A DNA stretch of 64,000 bases from Nitrospirota bacterium (GTDB lineage: Bacteria; Nitrospinota_A; UBA7883; JACRGQ01): contig JAJRYD010000026.1 in the NCBI GenBank assembly GCA_024275955.1, positions 17,834-81,833 on the forward strand, given 5' to 3'. Made by a program: the position numbers and the translations under genes. Positions 36,830-46,022 of the stretch are shown piece by piece. Every line of letters begins with the position of its first letter. The first letter of the stretch is position 1. The notes beneath the pieces are model-generated. The model did no database searches and was not told the origin of the DNA. It saw only the letters and a program-made list of their open reading frames with translations.

Positions 36830-37938
36830 TGGACATAACACTCATCCCCGGGTATCAGTACATGCCCGAACTGGTAGAGATGATGCTCAAAATTGTCTTC
36901 ATCTTTACCATGAATGTCGGTGTTTTTGCTCCGCTACTTGGATATGTCGAAAGAAAACAGTCTGCCCTTATGCAGGATAGGATAGGTGCAAACAGAGCGG
37001 CGATACTAGGGTTTACCATTTTTGGTTTGTGGCACACGATGACAGACGCAATAAAGCTGATAGCAAAAGAGGACTTCATACCAGAAGGCGCCGACAAGCC
37101 TTTGCATTTTTTAGCGCCTTTTGTAGCGGTAGTGCCGGCGCTTATAGCGTTTGCCGTAATACCGTTCGGCGGAACATACTACCTTTGGGGGCATGAGGCG
37201 CACCTTATTATTGCCGACCTTGACGTAGGAATACTCTTTATATTCGCTGTCGCCGGCATCGGCACTTACGGCGCCGTTATAGCGGCGTGGGCTTCCAATA
37301 ATAACTGGTCTTTGCTCGGCGGTGTTCGTACCGCCGCGCAGATGGTCTCTTACGAAGTAGCTATGGGCCTTACTATCGTCGGCGTTCTTATGGTTTACGA
37401 ATCTCTAAAGCTTACGGAAATCGCTCTTATACAGGAAGATTTTTTCATGTGGGGTATATTCCTCCAGCCTGTCGGCTTCCTGCTTTTCCTCGCCTGCGCT
37501 TTGGCCGAGAACAAAAGAGTGCCGTTTGATATACCGGAAGCAGAGTCGGAGCTTATTGCCGGTTACTTTACCGAGTATTCCGGCTTGAAGTTTGCGATGT
37601 TCTGGATGGCGGAGTTTGTAGAGATTGTAACCATCTCGGCTATCCTTACCGTTCTCTTTTTCGGGGCGTGGCATATACCGTTCGTAACGCATGACGGCTT
37701 GCTTTCGCTTCTGACAAGTGTCGTAGGTGCCGATATCGGCAATCTTTTGCTGATGTTTATTCATCTTGCGGTTTTTTGGGGCAAGGTCTGCTTCCTTATA
37801 GTGTTCCTTATGCTTATCCGCTGGTCGCTTCCGCGCTTTAGGTACGACCAGATAATGAAACTCGGCTGGAAGATAATTCTTCCCCTGGCGCTAGTGAACA
37901 TACTTGCAACAGGCGTAATACTTTTGGTGGTGAAATAA
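36829..37938 (+). CDS. nuoH: NADH-quinone oxidoreductase subunit H
   Basis: The 369-residue membrane subunit bridges the peripheral and membrane arms and contributes to the quinone tunnel. It has about eight helices and the conserved ERKQSALMQDRIGANRA and FDIPEAESELIAGYFTEYSG. The ATG shares one base with the nuoD stop; four upstream codons in frame are not counted. Confidence 0.97.
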   Translation: MDITLIPGYQYMPELVEMMLKIVFIFTMNVGVFAPLLGYVERKQSALMQDRIGANRAAILGFTIFGLWHTMTDAIKLIAKEDFIPEGADKPLHFLAPFVAVVPALIAFAVIPFGGTYYLWGHEAHLIIADLDVGILFIFAVAGIGTYGAVIAAWASNNNWSLLGGVRTAAQMVSYEVAMGLTIVGVLMVYESLKLTEIALIQEDFFMWGIFLQPVGFLLFLACALAENKRVPFDIPEAESELIAGYFTEYSGLKFAMFWMAEFVEIVTISAILTVLFFGAWHIPFVTHDGLLSLLTSVVGADIGNLLLMFIHLAVFWGKVCFLIVFLMLIRWSLPRFRYDQIMKLGWKIILPLALVNILATGVILLVVK

Positions 37939-38513
37939 TGGCCGGCGGTTATTACAAAATTAAAAGAGGCGAGAGCTTGACCTTTTGGGAGAGGCTTTAC
38001 CTGCCGGAAATTTTTAGAGGGTTATCGGTTACGACAAGGCATTTTATCCCGAACTGGATATCGACAATAATAGCTTATATTACCCGTACCCCTGAAAAGC
38101 GAAAGATAATGACTATCTACTATCCTGAAGAGTTGCCGGAAATTCCCGATTCATACAGAGGCAAGCCGGTACTCGTGCGGGCCGGTAACGGCGCTACAAA
38201 GTGCGTCGCCTGCGGGCTTTGCGAAGTGGCATGTCCGCCAAAATGTATTTCGATAGTCGGCGGTAACAGAAGTGACGGCACAAGATACCCGGAAACGTAC
38301 ACGCTTGACGGCAGTCGCTGTATTTTCTGCGGGCTTTGCGAGGAGGCTTGCCCCGTCGAAGCTATCGTAATGAGCCACAGGTATCAAGACCTATGCGAGC
38401 ATGACCGAAGCAAAATGATTTACAGCAAAGAGGATCTGCTTGTTCCCGAAAAAGATTTACAATCGCGGCTCGATTTTATAAGAAGGAGGGCCTACGGTAA
38501 ATGCAACTACTGA
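37938..38513 (+). CDS. nuoI: NADH-quinone oxidoreductase subunit I
   Basis: The 191-residue subunit carries clusters N6a and N6b through two ferredoxin motifs, CVACGLCEVACPPKC and CIFCGLCEEACPVEA. It passes electrons from NuoG to NuoB. It overlaps nuoH by one base and nuoJ by 13. Confidence 0.97.
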   Translation: MAGGYYKIKRGESLTFWERLYLPEIFRGLSVTTRHFIPNWISTIIAYITRTPEKRKIMTIYYPEELPEIPDSYRGKPVLVRAGNGATKCVACGLCEVACPPKCISIVGGNRSDGTRYPETYTLDGSRCIFCGLCEEACPVEAIVMSHRYQDLCEHDRSKMIYSKEDLLVPEKDLQSRLDFIRRRAYGKCNY

Positions 38514-38998
38514 TGTTTTATCTGATAGGGTTCTTCGCCGTTCTTTCGGCTGTTTCGATGATAGTAGTAAGGAAGCCTCTTAACTCGGCGCTTTTCCTTA
38601 TATTAAACATGATATGCCTTGCCGGTCTTTTTGCGCTTCTTAACGCGCATCTTATAGCCGTTTTGCAGATTATAGTTTACGCTGGCGCCATTATGGTGCT
38701 GGTTCTTTTTGTGATTATGGTTTTGAACCTGCGTGAAAAGGATGGAGATATAACTGTCCGAAAGGTTGCCGCGCAGTTTGTCGGCATTATCGTTGTTTCG
38801 GTGGTTATGGTGATGGTAGGAGCATCTGTAGATCCAAGCGCTATCTCTGCTTTGGGGTCTGCTTCGCCGGAGTTCGGCACTGTTGTCGGAGTTGGAAAAA
38901 CTCTTTTTACAGATTACATACTGCCGTTCGAGATTGTCTCTGTGCTTTTGCTCGCGGCGATTATCGGGGCGGTTATTTTGAGTAAGTCGAAGGTGTAG
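38501..38998 (+). CDS. nuoJ: NADH-quinone oxidoreductase subunit J
   Basis: The 165-residue membrane subunit has five predicted helices and the conserved [20 protein letters not shown] segment containing the pi-bulge helix region. It starts within the end of nuoI, preceded by AGAAGGAGGG, a strong ribosome site. Confidence 0.96.
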   Translation: MQLLMFYLIGFFAVLSAVSMIVVRKPLNSALFLILNMICLAGLFALLNAHLIAVLQIIVYAGAIMVLVLFVIMVLNLREKDGDITVRKVAAQFVGIIVVSVVMVMVGASVDPSAISALGSASPEFGTVVGVGKTLFTDYILPFEIVSVLLLAAIIGAVILSKSKV

Positions 38999-39000
38999 AG

Positions 39001-39309
39001 ATGGCAGAACTTACTTTAAACCATTACCTTATTTTAAGCGGAGTGCTTTTCTCCATCGGTGTCATAGGGGTGCTTACAAGGCGCAACGTAATAGTTGTCT
39101 ATATGTGCATCGAGCTTATGTTCAACGCGGCGAACCTTATGATAATAGCTTTCTCAAACAGTCTTGGAGATATGACCGGCCATGTTTTTGTTTTCATGGT
39201 TATGGCGGTAGCGGCGGCGGAGGCGGCTGTCGGCTTGGCAATAATAATAGCTTTATATAGAAACAAAAAGACGGTTGACGTGGACGAAGTCAACCTTTTG
39301 AAAGGGTAG
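39001..39309 (+). CDS. nuoK: NADH-quinone oxidoreductase subunit K
   Basis: The 102-residue subunit has three helices with the buried glutamates used for proton transfer ([11 protein letters not shown] and [11 protein letters not shown]). It lies 2 bp after nuoJ. Length is exactly that of the family. Confidence 0.97.
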   Translation: MAELTLNHYLILSGVLFSIGVIGVLTRRNVIVVYMCIELMFNAANLMIIAFSNSLGDMTGHVFVFMVMAVAAAEAAVGLAIIIALYRNKKTVDVDEVNLLKG

Positions 39310-39316
39310 AGGTTTA

Positions 39317-41248
39317 ATGGGCGATTTCTTGTGGGTTATCGTTTTACTGCCGCTTATAGGCGCTATCGCTACAGGCCTCTTCGGCCAGAAGATGAGCAAG
39401 GCTGGCGTCAACTTTTGGGCGCTTGGCTCTACAGGTCTCTCGTTCCTCCTTGCGGTAATAGCTTTTATTGAGCTTGTTTTGCGTCCGGCCAGCGAGAGGG
39501 TTATAGTCAACACTGTTTACAGCTGGATAGCGGCTGGGGACTTAAACGTAAACGCAGGCTTTCTGCTCGACCCGCTTTCCGGCATATGGCTTTTAATAGT
39601 TACAGGTGTCGGGTTTCTCATACATATCTACTCGACAGGCTACATGAGCCACGACCATTCATACTGGCGGTTCTTTTGCTACCTTAACCTTTTTATGTTC
39701 TCAATGCTTATGCTCGTTATGGGCGACAACTACCTGCTTATGTTCATAGGGTGGGAAGGCGTGGGGCTTTGCTCGTATCTGCTTATAGGATACGACTATC
39801 ACCGCGATGCCGCCGCGACTGCCGGCAAGAAGGCGTTCGTGATGAACAGAATCGGCGATTTTGGTTTTATGCTCGGTATGTTCCTTATCTTCGTAACTTT
39901 TGGGACGCTTGATTACCAGACAGTTTTTAATAACGCCCACGACAAGCTTGCCGTAGGCGGAGCGGTTGCCACCGCCATTACGCTTTTGCTTTTTGTAGGG
40001 GCTGTCGGCAAGTCGGCGCAGATTCCTCTCTACACTTGGCTACCAGACGCTATGGAAGGCCCAACGCCAGTGTCTGCGCTTATCCACGCGGCGACGATGG
40101 TAACGGCAGGCGTTTATATGGTTTGCCGTTCTTCGGTTCTTTTCGATATGGCTCCGACATCTATGGCGGTTGTCGCCGTGATAGGCGCCGCTACCGCTAT
40201 CTTTGCCGCCACTATAGGTCTCTTTCAAAAAGATATTAAAAAGGTACTCGCCTATTCTACGGTATCTCAGCTTGGCTATATGTTTATGGCTTGCGGTGTC
40301 GGGGCTTATGTCGCCGCCGCGTTTCATGTAATGACGCATGCGTTTTTCAAAGCTTGCCTGTTCCTCGGTTCCGGCTCGGTTATACATGCTATGTCTGGCG
40401 AGCAGAACATGGAAAAGATGGGCGGCCTAAAGAAGCATATGCCAAAAACCTACTGGACATTTCTTATCTCTACATTGGCGATAGCTGGCATATTTCCGTT
40501 TGCCGGTTTTTTTAGTAAAGATGAAATTCTTTACAAAACATACGCCTCCGGCAACATAGTGCTTTGGGGTATAGGCGCAGTTGCCGCCGGCATTACCGCT
40601 TTCTATATGTTTCGCGCCGTCTTTATGACATTTCACGGAACCAGCAGGGTAGAGCCGGAAGCTATGAAGCATCTGCACGAATCGCCAAATGTTATGACAA
40701 CACCGTTGATAATTCTTGCCGGCCTTGCCGCCGTCGGCGGGTTCCTCGGCGTGCCTATTATCGAGGGTTGGAATATTCTTCACAACTTTTTAGGCCCGGT
40801 GTTTGAGCATGGCGGTACGGCTCACGGCCCGGCGGAGCATGGCGAACACCACCTTACGACGGAGCTTATGCTTATGGGAGTGTCGATAGGCATAGCTGTT
40901 GTAGGTATAGCCAAAGCATACATTGCGTATATCAAACACCCAGAGATTACCGAAAAACTTTACAAGATGTTCAAGCCTATACATACCGTCATATACAATA
41001 AATATTATGTAGACGAGCTTTACGATATCCTTATAGTAAAGCCGACTGTGGCGACAAGCAGATGGGTGCTTCACAAGCTTGTGGACGAGATAATAATAGA
41101 TGGCATAGTGAACGGCGTTGGCGATTTCTTTGTGACGCTAAGCTCAATGGTAAAAAAGTTCCAGTCCGGCCTTTTGCGCGATTATGCTCTTACGATGATG
41201 CTTGGCGCGCTTCTCTTCGTTAGCTTCTATCTGTGGGGTGGTAAATGA
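39317..41248 (+). CDS. nuoL: NADH-quinone oxidoreductase subunit L
   Basis: The 643-residue antiporter-like subunit has about 16 helices, with the family core GWEGVGLCSYLLIGY and TWLPDAMEGPTPVSALIHAA. A C-terminal lateral helix plus a final anchor helix is expected and a hydrophobic end is seen. A His-rich loop (HGGTAHGPAEHGEHH, about 500-515) lies before the lateral region. It overlaps nuoM by 4 bp. Confidence 0.97.
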   Translation: MGDFLWVIVLLPLIGAIATGLFGQKMSKAGVNFWALGSTGLSFLLAVIAFIELVLRPASERVIVNTVYSWIAAGDLNVNAGFLLDPLSGIWLLIVTGVGFLIHIYSTGYMSHDHSYWRFFCYLNLFMFSMLMLVMGDNYLLMFIGWEGVGLCSYLLIGYDYHRDAAATAGKKAFVMNRIGDFGFMLGMFLIFVTFGTLDYQTVFNNAHDKLAVGGAVATAITLLLFVGAVGKSAQIPLYTWLPDAMEGPTPVSALIHAATMVTAGVYMVCRSSVLFDMAPTSMAVVAVIGAATAIFAATIGLFQKDIKKVLAYSTVSQLGYMFMACGVGAYVAAAFHVMTHAFFKACLFLGSGSVIHAMSGEQNMEKMGGLKKHMPKTYWTFLISTLAIAGIFPFAGFFSKDEILYKTYASGNIVLWGIGAVAAGITAFYMFRAVFMTFHGTSRVEPEAMKHLHESPNVMTTPLIILAGLAAVGGFLGVPIIEGWNILHNFLGPVFEHGGTAHGPAEHGEHHLTTELMLMGVSIGIAVVGIAKAYIAYIKHPEITEKLYKMFKPIHTVIYNKYYVDELYDILIVKPTVATSRWVLHKLVDEIIIDGIVNGVGDFFVTLSSMVKKFQSGLLRDYALTMMLGALLFVSFYLWGGK

Positions 41249-42798
41249 GTATCCCCTGGCTTTCAATAGTTACGTTTGTGCCTCTTGTAGGTGCGGCTGT
41301 CATCCTTATGGTCGACCGTGATAACAAAAGCCTTATAAACGGGATTACCTTCGCTACCGGAGTTATAGATTTCATTCTCTCCGTGCCTCTCTTTTTTATG
41401 TTTCGCGAAGGTACCGCAGATATGCAGTTTGTAGAGCGGTTCGACTGGGTTAAGAGCATCGGTATCGAGTACCATATGGGTATCGACGGTATCTCTCTTT
41501 TTATGGTTTTACTTACCACTTTTATCTGCATGATTTGCTATCTCTCCACATGGACGGCTATTACCGAGAACGTGAAAGAGTTTAATATCCTGATGCTTGT
41601 TTTGCAGACGGCGATGATAGGCGTTTTCTGCTCGCTCGATTTTATTCTCTTCTTTGTTTTCTGGGAATTAATGCTTATCCCTATGTACATTCTTATAGGC
41701 GTATGGGGCGGAAAGCGGAAGATATACGCTACGGTAAAATTTTTCCTTTATACAATGGCCGGCTCGGTGCTTATGCTTCTTGCTATCATTGTGCTTTATA
41801 TCGAAAACCACGCGCAAACAGGCATCTACACGTTCGATATACTTAAGTATCACGGCATGTCGCTTACGCATGTTGCGCAGTTCTGGATGTTCCTTGCGTT
41901 CTTCGTGGCGTTTGCCATCAAGGTGCCGGTATGGCCGTTCCATACATGGCTACCGGACGCGCATGTGGAAGCGCCTACCGCAGGTTCTGTTATTCTGGCC
42001 GGAATCCTTCTAAAGATGGGAACATACGGTTTCCTTAGGTTTGCTATTCCTATATTTCCAGAGGCGGCGCAGTCTGCCGCATGGTGGATTTGCGGTATAG
42101 CGATAATAGGCATAATCTACGGCGCGTTGGTTGCTATGGTACAGGAAGATGTAAAAAAGCTTGTCGCCTACTCGTCTGTAAGCCATCTCGGTTTCGTCGT
42201 GCTTGGCACATTTGTGTTTACTCTTAGAGGCATAGAAGGCGCGATAATGCAGATGATAAATCACGGCATCTCTACCGGCGCGCTTTTTCTTCTGGTCGGC
42301 ATTCTTTACGAAAGAAGAGGCACAAGGGAAATATCGGAGTTCGGCGGGTTGACTAAGGTTATGCCGAGGTTCGCTGTCGTCTTTATGATAGTAACACTTT
42401 CATCTATAGCCTTGCCTATGACCAACGGGTTTGTCGGCGAATTTTTAATTCTGCTCGGCGTTTTCGAGGCTAACGTATGGTACGCGGTGCTTGCCTCCAC
42501 AGGTATAATACTTGGGGCTGTTTATATGCTTTGGATGTTCCAGCGTGTGATGTTTGGCGAGATAACAAACGAGAAAAATAAAAACCTGCCAGACCTTACC
42601 AAACGGGAGATGACATATCTGGCACCGTTGGTTTTCTTTATCTTCCTTTTGGGCGTTTACCCGAACCCTGTGATAAAGAAAATGGAAGCATCGGTTGAAC
42701 ACCTGCTTATAAAAATCGACAAAAGCGGGCAGAACGCCTATGTGAGAGGCTCTAAGGTTGTGAACCCTGTTCCAGAGACAAAAGGCGGGGGAGACTAG
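41245..42798 (+). CDS. nuoM: NADH-quinone oxidoreductase subunit M
   Basis: The 517-residue antiporter-like proton pump subunit has FFVFWELMLIPMYILIGVWG with the key membrane glutamate, and TWLPDAHVEAPTAGSVILAG. It is coupled to nuoL by an ATGA overlap and abuts nuoN with no gap. Confidence 0.97.
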   Translation: MSIPWLSIVTFVPLVGAAVILMVDRDNKSLINGITFATGVIDFILSVPLFFMFREGTADMQFVERFDWVKSIGIEYHMGIDGISLFMVLLTTFICMICYLSTWTAITENVKEFNILMLVLQTAMIGVFCSLDFILFFVFWELMLIPMYILIGVWGGKRKIYATVKFFLYTMAGSVLMLLAIIVLYIENHAQTGIYTFDILKYHGMSLTHVAQFWMFLAFFVAFAIKVPVWPFHTWLPDAHVEAPTAGSVILAGILLKMGTYGFLRFAIPIFPEAAQSAAWWICGIAIIGIIYGALVAMVQEDVKKLVAYSSVSHLGFVVLGTFVFTLRGIEGAIMQMINHGISTGALFLLVGILYERRGTREISEFGGLTKVMPRFAVVFMIVTLSSIALPMTNGFVGEFLILLGVFEANVWYAVLASTGIILGAVYMLWMFQRVMFGEITNEKNKNLPDLTKREMTYLAPLVFFIFLLGVYPNPVIKKMEASVEHLLIKIDKSGQNAYVRGSKVVNPVPETKGGGD

Positions 42799-44244
42799 AT
42801 GGATATTGTTATACCGTCTATAAGTTTTTCGGCTATTATGCCGGAGCTGGTTCTCCTAGCTGTCGGCATTCTTATACTTTTGCTTGATGTCTTTTCCGAG
42901 AAACATAGCGGGAAGCTGGCATACATAGCAGTTGGCGGTGTTGCTACCGCCCTTTTCTTTGCGATGACACCGATAACCGACCCCTCCACCACCTTCGCGG
43001 GGCTTTACTCTGCGGACAGGTTTACGCAGTTCTTTAAGGTAATATTCCTTATAGGAACAGGCCTCACACTGCTTATCTCCGAAAAATATGCCAAAGAAAA
43101 CAACATAAACCACGGTGAATATTATTCGCTGATACTTTTCGCCACTGTCGGCATGATGTTTATGGCGGGAGGGGCCGACCTCATTACCATCTTTATGGGT
43201 GTCGAGCTGATGTCTATCTGCCTTTACATATTGGCAGGCTACACCCGCGCAAGAATGGCATCGAACGAAGCTTCGATGAAATATTTTCTGCTTGGAGCGT
43301 TTGCCAGCGGTTTTCTCCTTTACGGCATGGGGCTTATATACGGTATCACGGGGCAGACTAAGCTGGTTAAGATAGCCGGAGCGATTTCCGCTAACTCGGA
43401 TAACATGATGGTACTGGTGATAGGAGCAGGCTTGATGATAGTCGGTTTTGCTTTTAAGCTTGCGGCGGTTCCGTTTCACCAGTGGACACCAGACGTATAT
43501 CAGGGCGCGCCGATTCCTGTTACCGCGTTTATGTCTTCCGGCCCTAAAGCGGCGGCACTCGCGGCTATTCTCAGGGTGCTTGTCGAGGCTATGAACTTCA
43601 TACAGGTCGATTGGATAATGTGGGTTTCGGTGCTGGCGATAATGACGATGACCGTTGGCAATATAGCGGCGCTTGTCCAGTCCGACATTAAGAGGATGCT
43701 CGCGTTTTCTTCCATATCGCATGCCGGTTACGCGCTTGTAGGCGTTTCCGCGGCAACTTCTGACGGAGTTTCCGCCGTCATGTTCTATATGCTTGTTTAC
43801 ACATTTATGAATATAGCGGCATTCGGCATTCTCGCGCTGGTCGCAAAGGCAAACGAACAAAATACAAGCATAGATGCCTTTAAAGGGCTGTTTAGAACCA
43901 ATCCGGTATTAGCCGCCGTGATGACTATTATGCTTTTCTCACTCGCCGGAATACCGCCGATGGGTGGCTTTATGGCAAAGTTCTATATTTTCATGTCGGC
44001 AGTTAATGCTGGGCATTTGGGGCTTGTTCTCGTAGCGGTTATCAACTCCGCTATAGGCGCCTATTACTACATCAAGGTTATAGTCGCTATTTACTTTCAA
44101 GAAAACCCTGAAAAGCCGGAGCCGGTAAAAGCGGGGCCATCGCTTGTTTTCGCGTTGCTTGTTTCGGTGATAGCGGTTTTCGTTTTGGGGCTTATGCCGG
44201 ACTGCTACCTAACGATTGCCGGCAAAGCGTTACTGCCGTTCTAG
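42799..44244 (+). CDS. nuoN: NADH-quinone oxidoreductase subunit N
   Basis: The 481-residue third antiporter-like subunit carries FMGVELMSICLYILAGYTR with its glutamate, and PFHQWTPDVYQGAPIPVTAF. It is the last gene of the operon. Part of its final sequence (ACTGCCGT) recurs 218 bp downstream as the left edge of a tandem duplication that includes the tRNA region. Confidence 0.97.
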   Translation: MDIVIPSISFSAIMPELVLLAVGILILLLDVFSEKHSGKLAYIAVGGVATALFFAMTPITDPSTTFAGLYSADRFTQFFKVIFLIGTGLTLLISEKYAKENNINHGEYYSLILFATVGMMFMAGGADLITIFMGVELMSICLYILAGYTRARMASNEASMKYFLLGAFASGFLLYGMGLIYGITGQTKLVKIAGAISANSDNMMVLVIGAGLMIVGFAFKLAAVPFHQWTPDVYQGAPIPVTAFMSSGPKAAALAAILRVLVEAMNFIQVDWIMWVSVLAIMTMTVGNIAALVQSDIKRMLAFSSISHAGYALVGVSAATSDGVSAVMFYMLVYTFMNIAAFGILALVAKANEQNTSIDAFKGLFRTNPVLAAVMTIMLFSLAGIPPMGGFMAKFYIFMSAVNAGHLGLVLVAVINSAIGAYYYIKVIVAIYFQENPEKPEPVKAGPSLVFALLVSVIAVFVLGLMPDCYLTIAGKALLPF

Positions 44245-44245
44245 C

Positions 44246-44328
44246 TTTTCCTGTTTTTATTTTAGCCAAAGCGTGTAGAATCTTCTCTGGCCTTTCTTTC
44301 ATGCCGGAGTGGTGAAATTGGTAGACGC
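44246..44328. repeat. 83-bp direct repeat, copy 1
   Basis: It is identical over 83 bp to 44465-44547. It covers the spacer after nuoN and the first 26 bases of a tRNA-Leu gene. The shared ACTGCCGT just upstream suggests the duplication began within nuoN. Confidence 0.95.
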
Positions 44329-44449
44329 TTGGGGACTCTCAAAACCATGCGTAGGTAATCGGTGCCGGTTCGAAAACGAGGCGAAGCCGAGTTTCTGCGA
44401 GCCTTCCTTAAAGTTTTTCAATAAATGGCTTTAGCTAATCCGGCCTCCG
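44303..44449 (+). pseudogene. disrupted tRNA-Leu copy
   Basis: The first 26 bases equal the intact tRNA-Leu downstream (acceptor strand and D arm), but the anticodon region (TTGGGGACTCTCAAAACCAT) cannot form a five-pair stem around a seven-base loop. The T arm begins normally (GCCGGTTCGA) and is then split by about 65 bp of foreign sequence before TCCGGCCTCCG. The acceptor end and CCA are missing. It is therefore not a working tRNA. The split lies in the T loop, a usual site of integrase crossover, so it may be the scar of an earlier integration. Confidence 0.7.
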
Positions 44450-44450
44450 A

Positions 44451-44468
44451 CTGCCGTGAGGCAGTTTT
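44451..44468 (+). terminator. short hairpin with T4 between the two tRNA copies
   Basis: CTGCC-GTGA-GGCAG followed by TTTT. It is a small but perfect stem that could act as a weak intrinsic terminator; it may also be an accident of the duplication junction. Confidence 0.35.
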
Positions 44469-44547
44469 CCTGTTTTTATTTTAGCCAAAGCGTGTAGAAT
44501 CTTCTCTGGCCTTTCTTTCATGCCGGAGTGGTGAAATTGGTAGACGC
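44465..44547. repeat. 83-bp direct repeat, copy 2
   Basis: Second copy of the 83-bp repeat, carrying the upstream region and 5' part of the intact tRNA-Leu. The copies are offset by 219 bp. Confidence 0.95.
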
Positions 44548-44608
44548 ACGGGACTCAAAATCCCGCGGGGGCAACCTCGTGCCGGTTCGATTCCGGCCTC
44601 CGGCACCA
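44522..44608 (+). tRNA. tRNA-Leu (anticodon CAA)
   Basis: An 87-base gene with a perfect acceptor stem (GCCGGAG with CTCCGGC) and encoded ACCA end. The anticodon stem is CGGGA/TCCCG with loop CTCAAAA (anticodon CAA). A long variable arm of class II type precedes the T arm GCCGG-TTCGATT-CCGGC. It reads UUG codons. Its 3' end is the presumed attachment site of the island that follows. Confidence 0.95.
44590..44608. other. presumed attL: 3' end of tRNA-Leu
   Basis: The integrase gene lies 334 bp downstream and points away from the tRNA, and the sequence style changes here. Together these suggest integration at the tRNA 3' end. The matching attR should repeat this end beyond position 64000; I see no second full copy in the window. 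Confidence 0.55.
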
Positions 44609-44942
44609 AGCATTCCAGCTAGTTAGGCCTAAATACCTGAGGGGTTATTTTACCCTATACCTTCAATGGTGCACTCATGGTGCACTTCTGCCTAGATATT
44701 TTTTAGTTCCAAACATGATTCGTGAGCCACCGTAACCAGCTAAAAGTATAACTATCTAGAATAATAGGATTTATGCTTTAGGTTTTGCAATTAATTGCAC
44801 TAAAAGTGCACTATTTAATCTTTACAAATGTAAAGATTACTGTATTTAAAAAGATTATACGTATTATGCAAGTGATACTAAATCCCCTGTTGTATTATGT
44901 TGCCCAATGCTGTAGTCTGTTTTTGTTACTTAAGGAGTTGTA
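44609..44942. other. 334-bp island end region: candidate integrase/regulator binding sites
   Basis: There is no gene. It contains direct repeats of ATGGTGCACT (44666-44675 and 44677-44686). The palindrome TGCAATTAATTGCA (44786-44799) overlaps TGCAC-TAAAA-GTGCA (44796-44810). A perfect 9-bp stem-loop AATCTTTAC/GTAAAGATT spans 44817-44838. The repeats resemble arm-type integrase or excisionase sites and operators. Confidence 0.5.
44786..44799. promoter_or_regulatory. island palindrome, site 1 (before integrase)
   Basis: Perfect 14-bp palindrome TGCAATTAATTGCA, 143 bp before the integrase ATG. The same motif recurs at four more places in the island. Confidence 0.5.
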
Positions 44943-46022
44943 ATGGCTACTATTGAAAAGCGAAGAACAAAGAATGGTTCAATTCACTATCGAGCGTTGG
45001 TACGTTTAAAGGGATACCCCCAGCAGAGTGGGACGTTTGAGCGAAAGACTGATGCTAAAAAGTGGGTACAAAATACCGAATCTGCAATTCGTGATGGGAG
45101 GTATTTTAAGACATCGGAATCCAAGAAACATACGCTTGATGAAATGATTGAAAGGTATATTGAGAATGTCCTTCCCCTAAAACCGAAGAGCCAGAAAAAA
45201 CAAACTCAACAACTGCTTTGGTGGAAAGAGCAGATAGGGGATTATACCATTGCAGATGTTACACCTGCTCTAATCTCTGAATGTCGTGACAGGCTTTTGA
45301 AGCCAGATTCTAAATCCGGAAAAGCAAAAGGCCCTGCAACGGTTGTTAGGTATATGGCAGCCCTTTCTCATGCTTTCACAATAGCAATGAGAGAATGGGG
45401 TTGGGTTGAGGATTCACCTATGCGTAAAGTAGAAAGACCAAAAGAACCGAAAGGCCGTGTACGCTTTTTATCAGATGAGGAGCGAGGACGATTACTAAAT
45501 GAGTGCAGATTAAGCAAAAATCCTTTTTTGTATACAATAGTAGTTCTTGCTCTTTCTACAGGCGCAAGAAAAAGTGAATTACTAAATGCTACTTGGAAAA
45601 ACATAGACCTGAAGAAGGGAGTCCTCTTGCTTCTGGATACAAAAAATGATGAAACCCGCAATCTTCATCTTACAGGTCACGCCCTTGAGCTTCTTAAAGC
45701 GCAACAGAAGGTAAGGCGAATTGACACAGATTATTTATTTCCAAGCAAAAATTTAAAAAAACCGATTGATATTCGTGATGCTTGGGAAAGAGCCATTGCG
45801 AAGTCAAAATTACAGGATTTCCATTTTCATGATTTGCGCCACAGTGCAGCATCTTACCTCGCAATGAACGGGGCTACCCCAAATGAGTTAGCTGAGGTGC
45901 TGGGTCATAAAACTCTAGAGATGGTCAAAAGGTATGCGCACCTTTCCGAGCAACATACGGCTACTGTCGTTTCCAGTATGAATGAAAAGATTTTTAAAGG
46001 AATTGCAGATGGATTGGCGTGA
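44943..46022 (+). CDS. int: tyrosine-type site-specific integrase
   Basis: The 359-residue recombinase has an N-terminal arm-binding part (1-60, ending DGRYFKTSES), a SAM-like core-binding domain (about 65-160) and the catalytic domain (about 170-335). The catalytic set is visible: Arg209 (GARKSE), His296 and Arg299 (HDLRHS), His322 (LGHK) and nucleophile Tyr331. AAGGAG lies before the ATG. It sits next to tRNA-Leu and should integrate and excise the island. The next gene starts inside its 3' end. Confidence 0.95.
   Translation: MATIEKRRTKNGSIHYRALVRLKGYPQQSGTFERKTDAKKWVQNTESAIRDGRYFKTSESKKHTLDEMIERYIENVLPLKPKSQKKQTQQLLWWKEQIGDYTIADVTPALISECRDRLLKPDSKSGKAKGPATVVRYMAALSHAFTIAMREWGWVEDSPMRKVERPKEPKGRVRFLSDEERGRLLNECRLSKNPFLYTIVVLALSTGARKSELLNATWKNIDLKKGVLLLLDTKNDETRNLHLTGHALELLKAQQKVRRIDTDYLFPSKNLKKPIDIRDAWERAIAKSKLQDFHFHDLRHSAASYLAMNGATPNELAEVLGHKTLEMVKRYAHLSEQHTATVVSSMNEKIFKGIADGLA

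Noticed and set aside
42856-43860. Long minus-strand open frame (334 codons) opposite nuoN
   Set aside because: It lies entirely antisense to the conserved nuoN sequence, is rich in His/Arg/Cys/Tyr as expected for a shadow frame, and has no ribosome site or recognisable domain.
44303-44449. Functional tRNA with an intron in the T loop
   Set aside because: Introns of bacterial tRNAs lie in the anticodon arm. Here the anticodon stem is also broken and the acceptor 3' strand and CCA are missing, so a pseudogene is the better explanation.
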